Shown piece by piece: positions 1-11,469 of a DNA stretch of 64,000 nucleotides; position 1 is the first letter of the stretch; the number at the start of each line of letters is the position of its first letter. Under the pieces are notes generated by a model that worked only from the letters and a program-made list of their open reading frames with translations, made no database searches and was not told the origin of the DNA. The DNA is taken from NCBI GenBank assembly GCA_029379385.1, contig CM055612.1, positions 20,150,001 through 20,214,000 on the forward strand. Direction: 5' to 3'. The position numbers and the translations under genes are program-made. Origin of the DNA: Quillaja saponaria (taxonomy: Eukaryota > Streptophyta > Magnoliopsida > Fabales > Quillajaceae).

Positions 1-137
1 CTCGCAGTAAGCTATTCGAATCACAATGTAGAGGCAACTTAATATACATACGGTCACAAACCAGAAGCCAGAACCTAAAGAAACCACCAGCAACAAGACA
101 ATTGTTATAAGAACAGATCTGGGTCCTTTCTTCTACC
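1..137 (-). CDS. possible partial exon of an unrecognised membrane protein (runs off left edge)
   Basis: Read leftwards on the minus strand, one frame is open from about 137 to the window edge. It encodes a short basic start (KKGPR) followed by a hydrophobic membrane-like stretch with VLLLVVSLGSG and FWFVTVCILS. An in-frame stop lies just before it, so an exon would have to begin at the AG near 138, after a pyrimidine-containing tract. No family is recognised. The alternative is untranslated sequence or chance. Confidence is low because only one exon edge and one membrane segment are visible. Confidence 0.22.
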
Positions 138-299
138 TGTATTGAGAAGACAAACATATACGAGTTGGTTCGGCTTCTTGAGAAAACACAGCTTTGTAAC
201 ATTTTCTTCCATCCTCACAGTAAATTGGTATCATAAGTGACAGTTACTGTTCTGAACATTTTGTAAGTGAGATGGATGCCTATAAGTTGGTGAATGTCT

Positions 300-1471
300 T
301 TTTTATTGGATACGAACTTATTTCAGTTTATATATGATTGTGAATGTTTTATTTGATTTTTTTTTTTTTTTTTTTGTAACACGGTTGCAAATGCTCAAGT
401 TTAAGTTTTGGATATTAATGTAGATTTTCGGTTCATATTATATGTTTAAGATACATTTTTGAAGTCATTAATATCATTGTGTTTTTATTGGATATATCAA
501 ATATATTTTTCTACGAGTTTTGTTATGTTATAAACTGAATGTCGAGTTTTATGTATAAAAATTATGATTTTTCTTTTAAAACTTGTATATGTTATGGTTA
601 GTCGTAGTAGATATAGCTTTTTGTAAAAAGAAAAAGAAAGAGGCTCAATGGCAAATAATCAAAGGGTAGGGACGGGAAAGGGTTGTAGCAGATGATGAAA
701 GCCCGTGATGGCTTCTAGATTGTCGCGGGAAAAACATTTATTTATTGTGGTTATTATTATTTGTGACAGCCTAAAAACTATCTTAATAAGGTTGTCACAA
801 ATAAATCAGAAACGATTTATTGTACTAATTGTGATTTATTGTACTAATTATTATTCTAATAGTTATAATAACTACCCAACAAATCAATATTACAAAAATA
901 TCAAGCTGACATTAAGAAAATCAATGCAACAAAAGAGAAGAAAAAAAAGTGTATGTTACATGTTCCAAGATTCAAAACTTTCAAATATTAACGCTTTAAA
1001 TATGCAACATAAACTTACCCCTTTTACATTATCTTCTTCTAAAAAAAATTCAAAAAAAAAAAAAGATAATAAAATTTTCACCCCAATATCAATTTAGTCT
1101 CATCAATTTTTTCAAAGGAAAAAAATGATACAAAAAAATTTTCATCAATATCAATTTAGCTTTTTGTTAAGGTATAAAATATATTACCATTTGAGACTTA
1201 ATTTGAAAATCTAACTCATCTTAAAAATTGTGTTTAACTTTTATTTATTTATAAATTATAATTATATATACTTTTATAAGAGATAGCTAAAGGAATATTC
1301 ACTCATATTTTAACTAGGGATTCAATTAGATCAAATAATAAAAATTAAAAATACCATTACCCTGGTTGTTATGAATTTATGTTTCATTCATTTCACGTAT
1401 TCTAATATTATATATTTATATAATATTGATTGGTCAAAAAAAAATATATATATATATATATTTATATATAT
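300..1471. other. AT-rich intergenic DNA, no gene recognised
   Basis: The stretch is AT-rich, with poly(T) near 357-375, poly(A) tracts near 1041-1065 and a TA run at 1445-1470. The open frame at 705-1097 is rich in Lys, Asn, Ile and Tyr, as expected from translating AT-rich noncoding DNA, and has no recognisable domain. Confidence 0.6.
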
Positions 1472-1558
1472 TAGAGCTCAGATGCACTCGTTTTCGCCTG
1501 ATCTGACGGTTGTGATGGACCCACCACCACTTTGAGTACAAGCCTCTTCACGGCTCCA
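1472..1558 (-). ncRNA. C/D-box snoRNA-like sequence downstream of tRNA-Gly (snoR43-type position)
   Basis: On the minus strand, directly after the tRNA-Gly gene, a C-box-like GTGAAGA (1551-1545; consensus RTGATGA, one mismatch) and a D box CTGA (1481-1478) are bracketed by a terminal stem. TGGAGC (1558-1553) pairs with GCTCTA (1477-1472) with one G-U pair. A T-run that could end Pol III transcription lies beyond, at about 1444-1437. In Arabidopsis, tRNA-Gly genes are co-transcribed with the C/D snoRNA snoR43, and this layout matches. The internal C'/D' boxes are not clear and no rRNA target was worked out. It could be a decayed copy. Confidence 0.6.
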
Positions 1559-1561
1559 CTA

Positions 1562-1632
1562 TGCACCAGCCGGGAATCGAACCGGGGTCTGTACCGTGGC
1601 AGGGTACTATTCTACCACTAGACCACTGGTGC
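1562..1632 (-). tRNA. tRNA-Gly (anticodon GCC)
   Basis: The 71-nt minus-strand sequence starts GCACCAGTGG and ends CTGGTGCA, forming a seven-pair acceptor stem. The anticodon loop reads CTGCCAC with GCC. The A box TGGTCTAGTGG and B box GGTTCGATTCC are intact. A TATA-like CATATAAACAAG stretch lies just upstream, as in plant Pol III tRNA genes. One oddity: the T-stem reads CCCGG against CCCGG, giving a central C-C mismatch (plus-strand position 1584) where the usual plant gene has a G-C pair. This may weaken the tRNA. The gene leads into the snoRNA-like sequence at 1558-1472. Confidence 0.9.
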
Positions 1633-1639
1633 TTGTTTA

Positions 1640-2579
1640 TATGATGGTTTTAGTTAAAATTATATATAAAATAAAATAAAAATACTGTTTAATTTGGTAA
1701 CAAGATCAAAAGTTTTTGTAAGTATTAAAAATATGACCGCTACTTTATTATAACATAAAACAAAGTTATAAATAAGACAATCAAAATCATTTTCCATGTT
1801 CTTATATTTTGAAAAACAATTTTTAATGGAACCTTATTCATAGTCAATTTCTTTAAAGTCATAGCCTATTAATTAACATAAGTTTCTCTGTTCCTAAAAT
1901 ACTCATATTTACTCTATTTCAATATTTATTATTTCTCTTTCCTATATATACTTTTTATTAGGTCTTTTGTTTTTAGTGGATTACTTTTCCTAAACTCTTC
2001 AATTTCTTTCATTTATGTATACTTTTGCCTTGTCTATAAGAATTTTTACTATAACTCTTCAATCAAGTATTTCATTTTTTTTTATTTTTCTATTCTAGTT
2101 TAATTTTTATTAGGCTGTTTAATTTAATTTTATTTTTACTAGATTATTTTTCCTAAACTCTTCAACTTTTTGATATTTGTCTTGAATTCACCTTAAAAGT
2201 CTAATATATTTCCTAATCAAAAATAAATATCTAATATATTTTTTTAATTGTTTTTTTTTTTTTTTTACTCCATACAATTTTTTCTCTCTATATTTTTTCA
2301 TAAATTATATTTTTAAATTAAAAAAAAACTTTACTTTTTTGTTAAAATAAAATATTTAGGTGCTTTTTTTTCCGTTATTGAGATTGTATATTTTAATAAT
2401 AAAAATAAATTGGTCAAAAAATAATAATAAATTTGAAGAATTTATATATATACTTTTGTCTTGTCTATAAGAATTTTCTTACTATAACTTGTCAATCAAA
2501 TATTTCGTCTTTTATTATTTTTCTTTTCTAGTTTAATTTTTATTAGGCTTTTTAATATTTTTTTCCCAAACTCTTCAAC
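1640..2579. other. AT-rich intergenic DNA with T-rich short repeats
   Basis: This stretch has no open frame of note. It contains imperfect repeats of a T-rich segment (ttgtctataagaattttnact near 2031 and 2461; tttaatttttattaggct near 2099 and 2531), suggesting a local duplication of about 430 bp. No gene is seen. Confidence 0.5.
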
Positions 2580-3060
2580 TGTTATAACCCGTTATTGCGA
2601 CATTGGGAATATTTGATATAATAACATCAAGATTTAGGTAACATAAAAATTTTAATTATACAAGCAATAAGGATCAATGTATACGTCAGAGATGGTGATA
2701 AATAACATAGTTATAGAAATGATTGAATAAATAAATAAGTTAAACTATGGTCAATAAATAAATTATATACATAGTTAAGATAAAACTAATTTGGGTTGGA
2801 GCTTGATATTATAGTGTGAATTTTTTTTAAAAAAAGATAAAAGGTTAAACACGTGAGAATACGAAAAACATTTATACAAATATATACTTATACACAAATT
2901 AAAGAATAAACAAACACTAATCATTTTTTTTTCTTTCTTTGGTGACTTTGACTTTGTTTTTTCCTTTTCTCTTGTTCATTATACGTTTGGTAGTTTTTTT
3001 TTTCCTTTCCCTTCTTGTTGTTCACCGCCTTTCTTTTCCTTCTTTGCGTTGACTTCTTGA
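2580..3060 (+). mobile_element. 5' end of a long-LTR family member (fragment)
   Basis: The segment begins TGTTATAACCCG and follows the left ends of the two solo LTRs at 34080 and 38154 closely: the same order of ATATTTGATATAATAACATC-like, TAAATAACATA, TAAAGAATAAAC and GGTGACTTTGACTTTG blocks. Similarity fades after about 3060 and the GTGTGACA right end is not present. It is a truncated copy with only the 5' terminus preserved. Confidence 0.7.
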
Positions 3061-3241
3061 ATCTTCTAAGTTGCTGCCCTCTTCAAATTCTGCCTCCTCT
3101 TTGCTAATTTCCCTCTTGGTTAGTCACGCCAAAGTGAGCAGTAATTACTGAGTGGCCTGAAAGTGGCAGCAAGCCACAACCTCCGACCCCTCGCCAAATT
3201 CCATCAACAGCAGTAGTGTTGAAGTCTTGCAGTCAGTGAGA

Positions 3242-3286
3242 ATGTACGGGCAGCATCATGGAGGAAAGGATTACAGCTTCGGCATG
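3242..3286 (+). other. short exon-like ORF start followed by a splice-donor-like site
   Basis: An ATG at 3242 opens 15 codons (MYGQHHGGKDYSFGM) ending exactly at ATG|GTGAGT, a near-consensus plant 5' splice site. The codons look coding-like and the upstream 100 bases are less AT-rich than the surroundings. No following exon was found on the plus strand before the minus-strand SOD exon. It lies just after the LTR-family fragment and may be a stranded first exon, or chance. Confidence 0.25.
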
Positions 3287-3299
3287 GTGAGTGGCTAAC

Positions 3300-3953
3300 G
3301 TTGGGAAGGTGACAGAAAATTAGGTGCTGGCAAGAAAGGCGAGTGGTCTTCAATTGTTAAATTATTTAGTTGAGGTGGCTTTATAGTTAATTGCTGAATT
3401 TAAGAGTATGAAATTAATGAGTAGGAAGGATAAGGATAATAATTAAAGGTTAATATGAGTATGTGGATTGTGCTGGCAAGATGCAAATAAAATTTTTGAA
3501 TGCCAAGGGCACATAACTTTCCATTCCAAGTTCCAACGTCATTTACATTCTACACTTGTTTCATTTACAAAGCTTACGTTTCTGTCAACCACTAATTTTA
3601 ATTAGACAAGCAAACATGAAGCTAGGGATTAAATCAATATTTTAACCAAGTTTTATTTTTTTTTTATTTGTATTAAGAAAAAAATTCCCATGTACATATG
3701 AAAAACTTTCCCAGAAAAAAGAAGTAAAAAGAAAACGAAACAAAAAAAAAATTTACATCAGAAACAAACAGAGCCTTTGGAGGTAAACCCTGCAGCAAGC
3801 AATTCACTTTAATCCCAGAATGGCAGAATCGGAACTCAAACTGACTCATCGAACTAATTAATTCCGAGACATGAATTTACGAAAGAACAATAGACAAATA
3901 AATAAATAAACATCAAAGAGTGAAAGAAGCAAAACTATGATTCAAAAGCAAAC
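3300..3953. other. intergenic or former intron DNA beyond the truncated SOD exon
   Basis: On the minus strand this should hold the rest of the SOD gene. No sequence for the next conserved block (HVNH-type metal site) or later exons is seen here. There is a purine-rich poly(A) area at 3650-3750. Confidence 0.5.
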
Positions 3954-4245
3954 CTCCGCCATTAAATTTTAGGGCGCTCTGCAATTTGACGATCTTAGAA
4001 GAATCGCCGCTAGCCATGGCTTGGTCGAGCTGCTCAAGAGCCGTGTTGAAGTTGGTGACGTAGGTGTTGTGGTGTTTTTTGTGATGGAGCTCCATGATCT
4101 CGCCACTAATAACAGGTTCCAAAGCTCCATAGCCATAGGGGAGGTCCTTTAACGTGAAGGTCTGCAATTCTCGAACATGGTCGAACCTTAACCCTCCATT
4201 TCTAGCTACTGCTAGAGTTTTCCTGCTCAGAGTTCGAAGAGCCAT
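3954..4245 (-). pseudogene. MSD1: Mn superoxide dismutase, first exon only (3'-truncated)
   Basis: Mitochondrial Mn-SOD converts superoxide to hydrogen peroxide. The exon starts at ATG 4245 ([13 protein letters not shown]) with an Arg-rich, acid-poor mitochondrial presequence. It continues through [16 protein letters not shown] and the first-ligand helix ([13 protein letters not shown]), and stops at FNGG followed by a GT donor at 3953-3952. That is about 97 codons of an enzyme usually near 230 residues. The remaining metal ligands and the dimer interface should be in later exons, and none is found down to the LTR fragment ending near 3060. An in-frame ATG at 4275 adds ten residues but is less like the family start. 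It is probably a truncated, non-functional copy unless a very long intron skips the inserted DNA. Confidence 0.8.
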
Positions 4246-4275
4246 CAAGACTCCAGAGATTTCTCTCTCTCTCAC

Positions 4276-4790
4276 TCTCTCTGTGTTTGTTACTGCTTTC
4301 GTGTCAAGAGGAGTAAGTTACAGATATCCTGATATACATACATTTGATGATGATACACTGTTGGTATATTTTACTTTATTTCCCCAAGATTTTCATAATC
4401 AATCACAAAGTCCCTCAAGCTTCTAAAATTTCAGAACCACCTCTGCAATTTTTAAAAGAAAAACCCAAATTCTATTTAAGAAAAGTTATCAAAACTTTCT
4501 ATGAAAAAATCTTAACAAACATTTCATCAATTTGTGCCGTCATGTTTCAGTGTTAAAAAGAGTTTCTATCATTCTACGGAATAAAATGCATTTTGAATAT
4601 CTTTGTTGTACGTACATCTTCAAGGAGCCAGGTCTTCAGTATCTGGTTAATATCCAAATGGAGAAAGAATCACGAAGCTATTACTCTCTTTTAGTAATTA
4701 TAACAGTATACATTCAACATATCAGAATGCCCTGCTCATTATGCTTCATAATACATCACAAAGAAAGATGCTATGTTATAAGGGATTTTC
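4276..4790. other. SOD upstream region, no other gene
   Basis: This DNA lies upstream of the minus-strand SOD exon. A CT/GA-rich tract near 4260-4285 looks like a plant 5' leader. The short plus-strand open frames here resemble no known protein. Confidence 0.5.
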
Positions 4791-4792
4791 TT

Positions 4793-5530
4793 CAGGGTAT
4801 ATTTGGAATAAATTTATAGAAAAATTCATTTCATTTTATTTTAGTTCAATTAATTTAATTAATTTAAATTATTTTATGATGTTTGGAATAAATCATTACA
4901 TTCTTAGAATTTAATTGAATTCAATTGAATTATGTTGTATGGATTATAATTATTTAAATAGAATTCAATTCAAAATAATATATTTTACAAAATTTTTCCT
5001 TACTTTTATCTTCTTGTTGAGCCGCATGCGTTTTTTGTTCAAAGCTGGGACTGACACCAAGAATGGTAGTGGTACAAAGGTGCCCCTGATCAAGCCATTA
5101 CACTGATACTGCCACGCAAATTATGATTCGTAATTCTGAAAGTGTAATTAGATTATTTGGTACAGAGTGAAGGGAGGGACCTAAATCTGCAAGTGTGAAT
5201 ATGGATTTGATAGCCATAGACGTAGTCAATGTTTGTTGATGGTACCAGGTTGGGTGCTTATATGGAGGGGGGAGACAAGACAAATGGGGGATTGGTGAGG
5301 TTGTGGACTTGTGGGTATAGGAAAGTGAGGGGTTGTCATTTTGGACTGCTGTTGGTCACTGTTAAAACAGAATAAATTTAAGGGTATAAATGTCTACAAG
5401 TTTTTTAATGATCTAATTAAATTGAATTGAATTATTGACAAATCAAATCAATTTTAAGAATTTAAAATAAATATTTTATTTTTTTATAAAAATGTGATTT
5501 ACATTGAATTGAATTATTATGTAATCTCTT
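4793..5530. mobile_element. AT-rich MITE-like element, copy 1
   Basis: The left arm (tttggaataaat, TTAATTTAAATTATTTT, atgtttggaataaatcatt, gaattcaattgaattat) is repeated near 13645-13800. The right arm (atctaattaaattgaatt, aatttaaaataaa, ataaaaatgtgattta) is repeated near 14038-14130. Both copies flank unrelated, less AT-rich central DNA. The two arms are partly inverted relative to each other. Exact ends and TSD are not resolved. Confidence 0.45.
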
Positions 5531-5664
5531 TACAGAAGTAATCTCATAATGCCCAGAATCACCATCCAGATGGAAGACCCGTGCCAGCAACATCTTCATT
5601 GCTGAAACAGTTTCTATATACTAATTTTGATCTATGGAAAATGAATAATAAGATTTGAAGGCTT

Positions 5665-8600
5665 TTAAGCTTCCAGGTCCTTGTTTGAATTCCATACAGG
5701 AGCTTTCACACCACCACTCAACATCCCAGCTCCACTTTCCACACCCATTAGGGGATCAGATTCACTTTCCTTTCCCTAAAACCATTTGGGAGTATTAGCA
5801 AATTACATTTTCATGGCAAATAACTACATGATTATGAAAATGACAAGAACTAAAACATGATTTTCTTTCTGCACTGGAGGGGAGGGGGGGGCAAGTATTG
5901 TAGGGCATCTTCTTTATGATCCTTTAGTCGTACCATTAAATTCCAAGAGAAACCATATGCTCATAGGCATGAACGCATAAGACGTGAGAAGTGGAACTAC
6001 CTGGGACAATTGTGCCGATACTTCACTGGCCTTCTGCTGACTCTCAATAGTGCAATAAATGGAATAGAGTCCCATCCCAATTACAGCCACCAGGATCCCT
6101 AAAATATTGTGCCAACAGAATGGGTCATGAAGTAGAACATAGCCAAAGGCTAAAACTAGGCAAGTTTTTAGATGCCCAAGGACCTGATAAGTAACTGCGG
6201 ATGTCTTTCCAATAACAAGAAATGTGCTGAAGTTTACGGAAACAGAAATCAGGCAGGACAGTACAATGAAAAACTGCAAGAAGGAAATCACATGTAATGA
6301 TTGATCAATATAAGAAACAAAGGAAATCAGCAAGCAGAGAGAAACAACGGGGCAATGGAGGTTTTCAAACTCACCAGCACTTGAGGGGTATAGTTGAAAG
6401 CAAAAACGTTCAAATCAGTCAACAGCCAATCTAGAAACGGGCCAATAATGAACAATGTAATTGCCTGATATGGACAAGATTGATACAAAAGTTGGGTTGA
6501 AGAAACCATAAACTTCTTCTGGATAGAATTGGTCATCTGATAATGACTGGTTAAGGTCCTTATTAGCCCCCACCTATCACAAAAAAAAGACACACAAACA
6601 CACACAGAGATGGGGATATAAATTAGCATTCAATTGCTGTGACTAGACAGTTAAGTGAGACAGCATAACATAAGGCCAAAAAAAAGAGCATATAGTATTT
6701 TAACAAAGGTCAATTTGCTTAGGATACAATCTGAGCAACACAGGTTGTAACAACTGCAAGTATAGACAAGAAAGAACCCAGTGCATTGAGCTGAAGATCA
6801 GTCACTGTTGCAATCCCAACACCCAAAAGGAGGATAGTAAGTGAAAACTGGATACTCCTACTGCAATAGTGATGAAGAAATTTCAGTACACAATTGTAGC
6901 TAGATAACTAATTTGGAGAAAGATGTAATTAAGAAAAGAGCACAGCCACAAGTAAATTCCAAAATGAAAGATAATAAGAGCAGTTCTAAAAACCTAAATG
7001 CTGCAAAAAGAGAGAGAATTTTGCACAACTTAGTAGTAGCCAGTAGCCACTAATGAAAATTCAAAAACAGTACATTGACAAAATAATACACAAATGACTA
7101 ATTAGATTGGATCTAAAAAGTCTCTGGCGATATGAGTGGCAGAGAAGGAGATCTCAGAAGATAGTTACCAAGAATAATGTAATTCAGAAAAAAATTACAA
7201 GTATATCATTCAAGAGGCTTGTGGAAAGTCTTGATTTGAAATTATTCCTGAAGAGAACCACTTCGTGCCAAATGCGAGATTTCTGTTTTATTGTCTTGAA
7301 AACTTCCATTATCTACCACCAACCAAAGCCTATTTTCTAGCATAGTCTTCTAATAGTTTCTGCAAAACCTTGAGGCTGTCCAATATGAAAAACTTATATT
7401 TACTTGGACACCTAAAATAATCTCCAAATGGCCTAGTGCAATCACTCAGAGTATACTTTCCATTGCCAGATTGTATTTGCCAGGTTCAAATAGAAGATAA
7501 ACTTTTTCATGACTACCAGTATGTACAATTCACCAAATAATGCATGTCAAGAGGCAATGTTGAGAGCACCAACTTCAAGAAGGCTTACCACAGTGCCTAT
7601 GGAGGTATGGCTCCATAACAACTAAATAGCAGAACTAGATAAAAACTTGTTCATTACCATATAAATAAATGAAGATGCTTATCATGTGGCCAGTATGTGT
7701 CCAGCTATGAACTGTTGGGACCAAATCTAAAATATTACCCCGTTGCTGATAACACATGATCCTTTTTAAATTTAGACAACAATTATATGCATAAGTTTGA
7801 AGAATGTGTGGAAGTACCAAACACTGATCAATTAAGGTTAAAAGCATGATTAAAACTGACCTGAATATCTTCCTGAAGAAAAGGGTCTCCATAAAAACAG
7901 TACAGGGGATGATTGCCAGTTTTGTCATCTAATGAATAAGAGCATAGAGAGAGAGGTACAAAAATGCTCAGAAACTGACATATTAAACTGTTGAAACATT
8001 AAATTGACATTTTTTTTATGTGATGTAGTAAAATTAGAAAGAAGGTAATGCAGTCAATCAAACACAAGATCTTTTGCATAAGATGCTACATTTCTAGATA
8101 GAAAGAATCTTAAAGCATTATAACCCAGAAGATTGTTTCCTGCAAATTGTATTCTATGTGTCCTCATAATTCAGATGCAACGGACCATATAAACAATATA
8201 GATTTTTTGAGGTTTCAAATATAACACTTTAAACATTTTCACATTCCATGTGCAATAAGTAATATAGAAGCTTTTTCAGTAATATAAAGTAATAAAAATG
8301 AAAATATGCAGTGCAAGAAAGCAAGAGTATGGGTCAATTTTTGAGTGCAGACACTTCATGCAAATCTGTTAAATGTTGGACCATATTCAAACAGCCTAAC
8401 AAGATAATGCTATGGTGAAGTAATAATTGGGCAATTGCCTTCTCTAGGTTTTTTCAGTCCCCATACATTCTCAGGTGCAATGTGAAACACCAAAACTAAA
8501 TCACTCTCATTAACATGCGGTATAATTGGTTATAGAAGTTCCACAAGACAACACACGGCAGGAAGAATTGAAATTCACCTGATAGAATCCAACAGAATTG

Positions 8601-9385
8601 AAACCCAAGCTAAGATTCAGTAGGCCAATGGAGATTCCATTTAGTATACCAAATCCCATTACAGCTCTTGCATCAAAAGGCTTGTGTTCAAACAATTGCA
8701 TCCATAATGCCACATGAAGAGAAGAAAATGTAACCAGAAGATGCCAGCTGGTCAAAGTTGTGGCTGACATTCAGTAGAGTTAAGTATCTCAGTTGATAAC
8801 AGAATTCATAAATAGAGGGTTAACTACTTGACGACAATCCTGTATGCTAAATGAATGATAATTAGTTCTTAACACCTCCTTGGCTAAACATAGATGAAGT
8901 ACTAGGATAGACCACAGAAAAGCACAGCAATTACACCAGTTGCCAAAATGATGAGCCCAAATATCTGGGAGGGACATAGCAGTGGATTGGCTAAAAGAGA
9001 GAAATAAAAGTAGACGACCCCCATCACTATATTTAGTTGGAAGCATCATTTGCTGCACCATTCAGTCGCAATCATATACATACATAGACAAGAGAAGTAA
9101 ACAACCACTACAAATGATGACATAATACAACCCAAAAAGGATGAAATAAAAAATCCAGCATAGGATGAATTTAACTAAATCAGATATAAGAGAAAATTGA
9201 ATCAGAAATCAGAATCTCGTTACAATTCATATACCTAACACCTGAAAAAGAACTGTTCACTCACCAAAAGTAAAACCAAGTGTGCTGATAAGCGCCTTGT
9301 TGCAAATGACAATTGAAACTGAGGACACCACTGACAAACTCAAAGCACCAATGGTTCCCAGCTGGAACTTCTGGCTCTCACTCAT
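5665..9385 (-). CDS. UXT: nucleotide-sugar (UDP-xylose type) transporter, NST-KT/TPT family
   Basis: This is a Golgi/ER membrane antiporter of the plant NST-KT group, which brings UDP-xylose into the secretory lumen for cell-wall polysaccharide synthesis. Coding exons (minus): 9385-9265, 8763-8579, 7928-7861, 6860-6728, 6536-6375, 6273-6001 and 5775-5665. All have GT-AG junctions and consistent phase, giving 350 residues, close to the roughly 353 of Arabidopsis UXT1. The product starts MSESQKFQLGTIGALSL, includes TLTSWHLLVTF, GFNSVGFYQMTKLAIIPC and VSSTQLLYQSCPYQAI, the diagnostic GHLKTC Lys-Thr motif, and ends VWNSNKDLEA. The hydrophobic profile fits about ten membrane segments. A 5' UTR intron is likely upstream to about 9830. 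It looks functional. The family call is secure; the exact paralogue (UXT1, 2 or 3) is not. Confidence 0.95.
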
Positions 9386-9839
9386 CTTCACTCTGCTTCT
9401 TAAAGTTGATCTTGATCTATCATCGATAATAAATATCACAATCAAAGTCTCCAACAATTGTCAACACACATATTTAATACACAGAAACATGCTGATACTA
9501 CATAATGTGGATATACATCTGACCCTATTAACAGTGGCAATAGTTATACAACGAATGGTACACAAATAAGCATCAAAACACAACAAAGTCAGAATTTTGT
9601 ACCTCAGTTGGGCATAATTATCTGAAGCTTGACACCAAAGAAAGTAGCTCAATGCAATAATGCCGATCAAGGACACCTAAAATACCAAGAAATATATGGG
9701 AATTATTCAAAATTATGAAGAAGATTAGCAGAATCAAACGTTACAAAACCCTAGATCTGCTATTCCAAAGAAACTTCCGTACAATGAGGAATCGTGGGAG
9801 AGAAACAGAGAGCGAATGAGAGAGAGAGAGAGTCACCGT

Positions 9840-10512
9840 CTGAGAAATCTGATATCTATGAGTACTCTATTGCAAATAATTATTTGTTTGTTTTATATGA
9901 AGCCCGCTCAACGCAAGTTTTAATTTTAAAATCAAAAAATACAAATTGGAAATGAAAAAGACAAGAGATTATGGTTTGTTTTTTTTTTTTTTCCTTTTTA
10001 TTTGAATCGGAAGTTTTGACTTTGAATTCTAACTCGGTCCCTTTTTTTTAGTGCTGGAGGTTGATATGGCAATTTTTATTATGTTTTTTTAAATGGAAAT
10101 GAGGGCAATAATTAATGTAAATTGTCTTTTCTTTTTGGAAATGGGGATGAGTCGAGATTTTGCAAGCTAGATATCTGCTTGTTAATTTTTAATTATTTTG
10201 ATTTTGACTCATTTATTAAAGCTTATTAAGAGTTCATGAGTAAAAAATTATATTCTGCGACCTACTTGCTAACAACTCAGTGAAACAAACTAAATGAGCT
10301 CACATAAAAATTTAAAATATTTTATTAACTTGCATTTGATACTAATTCAAAATAATTTATAATTAAAACTTATTTAGAAATAGATTTATATAATAATAAA
10401 TGATATTGACTAGCGAGTTTATGATCAAAATTTTATAAAATTTTAACTCGACTAAACGAATTCCAAAACAAAATTTGAACTTAATTCTAGTGATATAACA
10501 CTAGGGCATAAG
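9840..10512. other. UXT promoter side and AT-rich intergenic DNA
   Basis: A GA-rich leader-like tract (9801-9835, gagagagagagag) lies upstream of UXT. The rest is AT-rich with no gene recognised. Confidence 0.5.
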
Positions 10513-10970
10513 TAGGGATGGCAATGAACCGAGCTAGCTCGTGAACAGTTCGTGAGCTCGTGAGCTAGCTCGTTTAATATTATTTAATAAATTTTTATTA
10601 TTTATATATACATTTATAATAAATCTATTTATATACAAAAAAACTAACATAAATTGTTACTTGGTTTAGTGGTAATTTATACAAATACTTATTAAGTAGT
10701 CTTGGGTTCAACTTTCCTGGCCTACAAAACTTTTTTAGAGTTTTCAAAAAATCTTCACAAGCCGAGCCGAGCTTGAATATTTGCTCACGAGCCCGTAACG
10801 AGCTCGAGCTTGCCTAAAGTGAGACAAGACGAGCTCGAGCTGAGCTTTGGCACGAGCCCTTCACGAGCAGAGCCAAGCTTGAATATTTGCTCGCGAGCCC
10901 GTAAGGAGCTCAAGTTTGCCTAAAGTGAGACGAGACGAGCCAAGCAAAGCTCGGCTCATTGACACCCCTA
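10513..10970. mobile_element. hAT-type MITE with 8-bp target duplication
   Basis: The 458-bp element has terminal inverted repeats: left TAGGGATGGCAATGAACCGA, right (reverse complement) TAGGGGTGTCAATGAGCCGA. It is flanked on both sides by GGCATAAG (10505-10512 and 10971-10978), the 8-bp duplication typical of hAT transposons. It has no transposase ORF. Inside, a segment starting GCTTGAATATTTGCTC is repeated in tandem about 106 bp apart (10771 and 10877), and the core is rich in GAGCTCG-like palindromes. Confidence 0.88.
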
Positions 10971-11469
10971 GGCATAAGATTCTCACCCTACTACTAAGTG
11001 GCTTCTTCTCAAAAAAAATAAAAAATAAAAAATAAAAGCTTATCTCAACTAAACAATAACCTAATTTCAACTAGTTTTGACGAGTAGTTCAAGATCAATT
11101 CACATAAAAAAATTGGCTTGTCCATACTGGCCCCACTCATACATGGGCAATGATAGTTTTTTGTTATCAACAAGGGTTGGGTGCAGTAGTAAGTAAGCTG
11201 CACTCCCAAAATGAGAATATAAGTTCAAATCTTGAAGTAATCAATTATTAGAAGGGTCATCCCAGTCACGATAGAGCCTAAAACAAAATATATAATGTTA
11301 CACATGTCACTCTAATATATTATTCATTGTCTTTATGAAGCCAGTTAGCAAAGTAAGTACGTAGTGATTGAAACTTGATGTATACGTCACTCTCCCTTGT
11401 AAATCACTTGCAATGAAGTTGTTAAATCGAGGGTGTCCTTGTCCTCAGGACTTAAGAAAATTCTAATGA

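Noticed and set aside
705..1097. 130-residue open frame in AT-rich DNA
   Set aside because: Its composition is Lys/Asn/Ile/Ser-rich with no domain, no splice or promoter context, and is typical of chance frames in such DNA.
9282..9569. plus-strand frame opposite the UXT first exon
   Set aside because: It is the antisense shadow of the real coding exon, which is well supported by family similarity.
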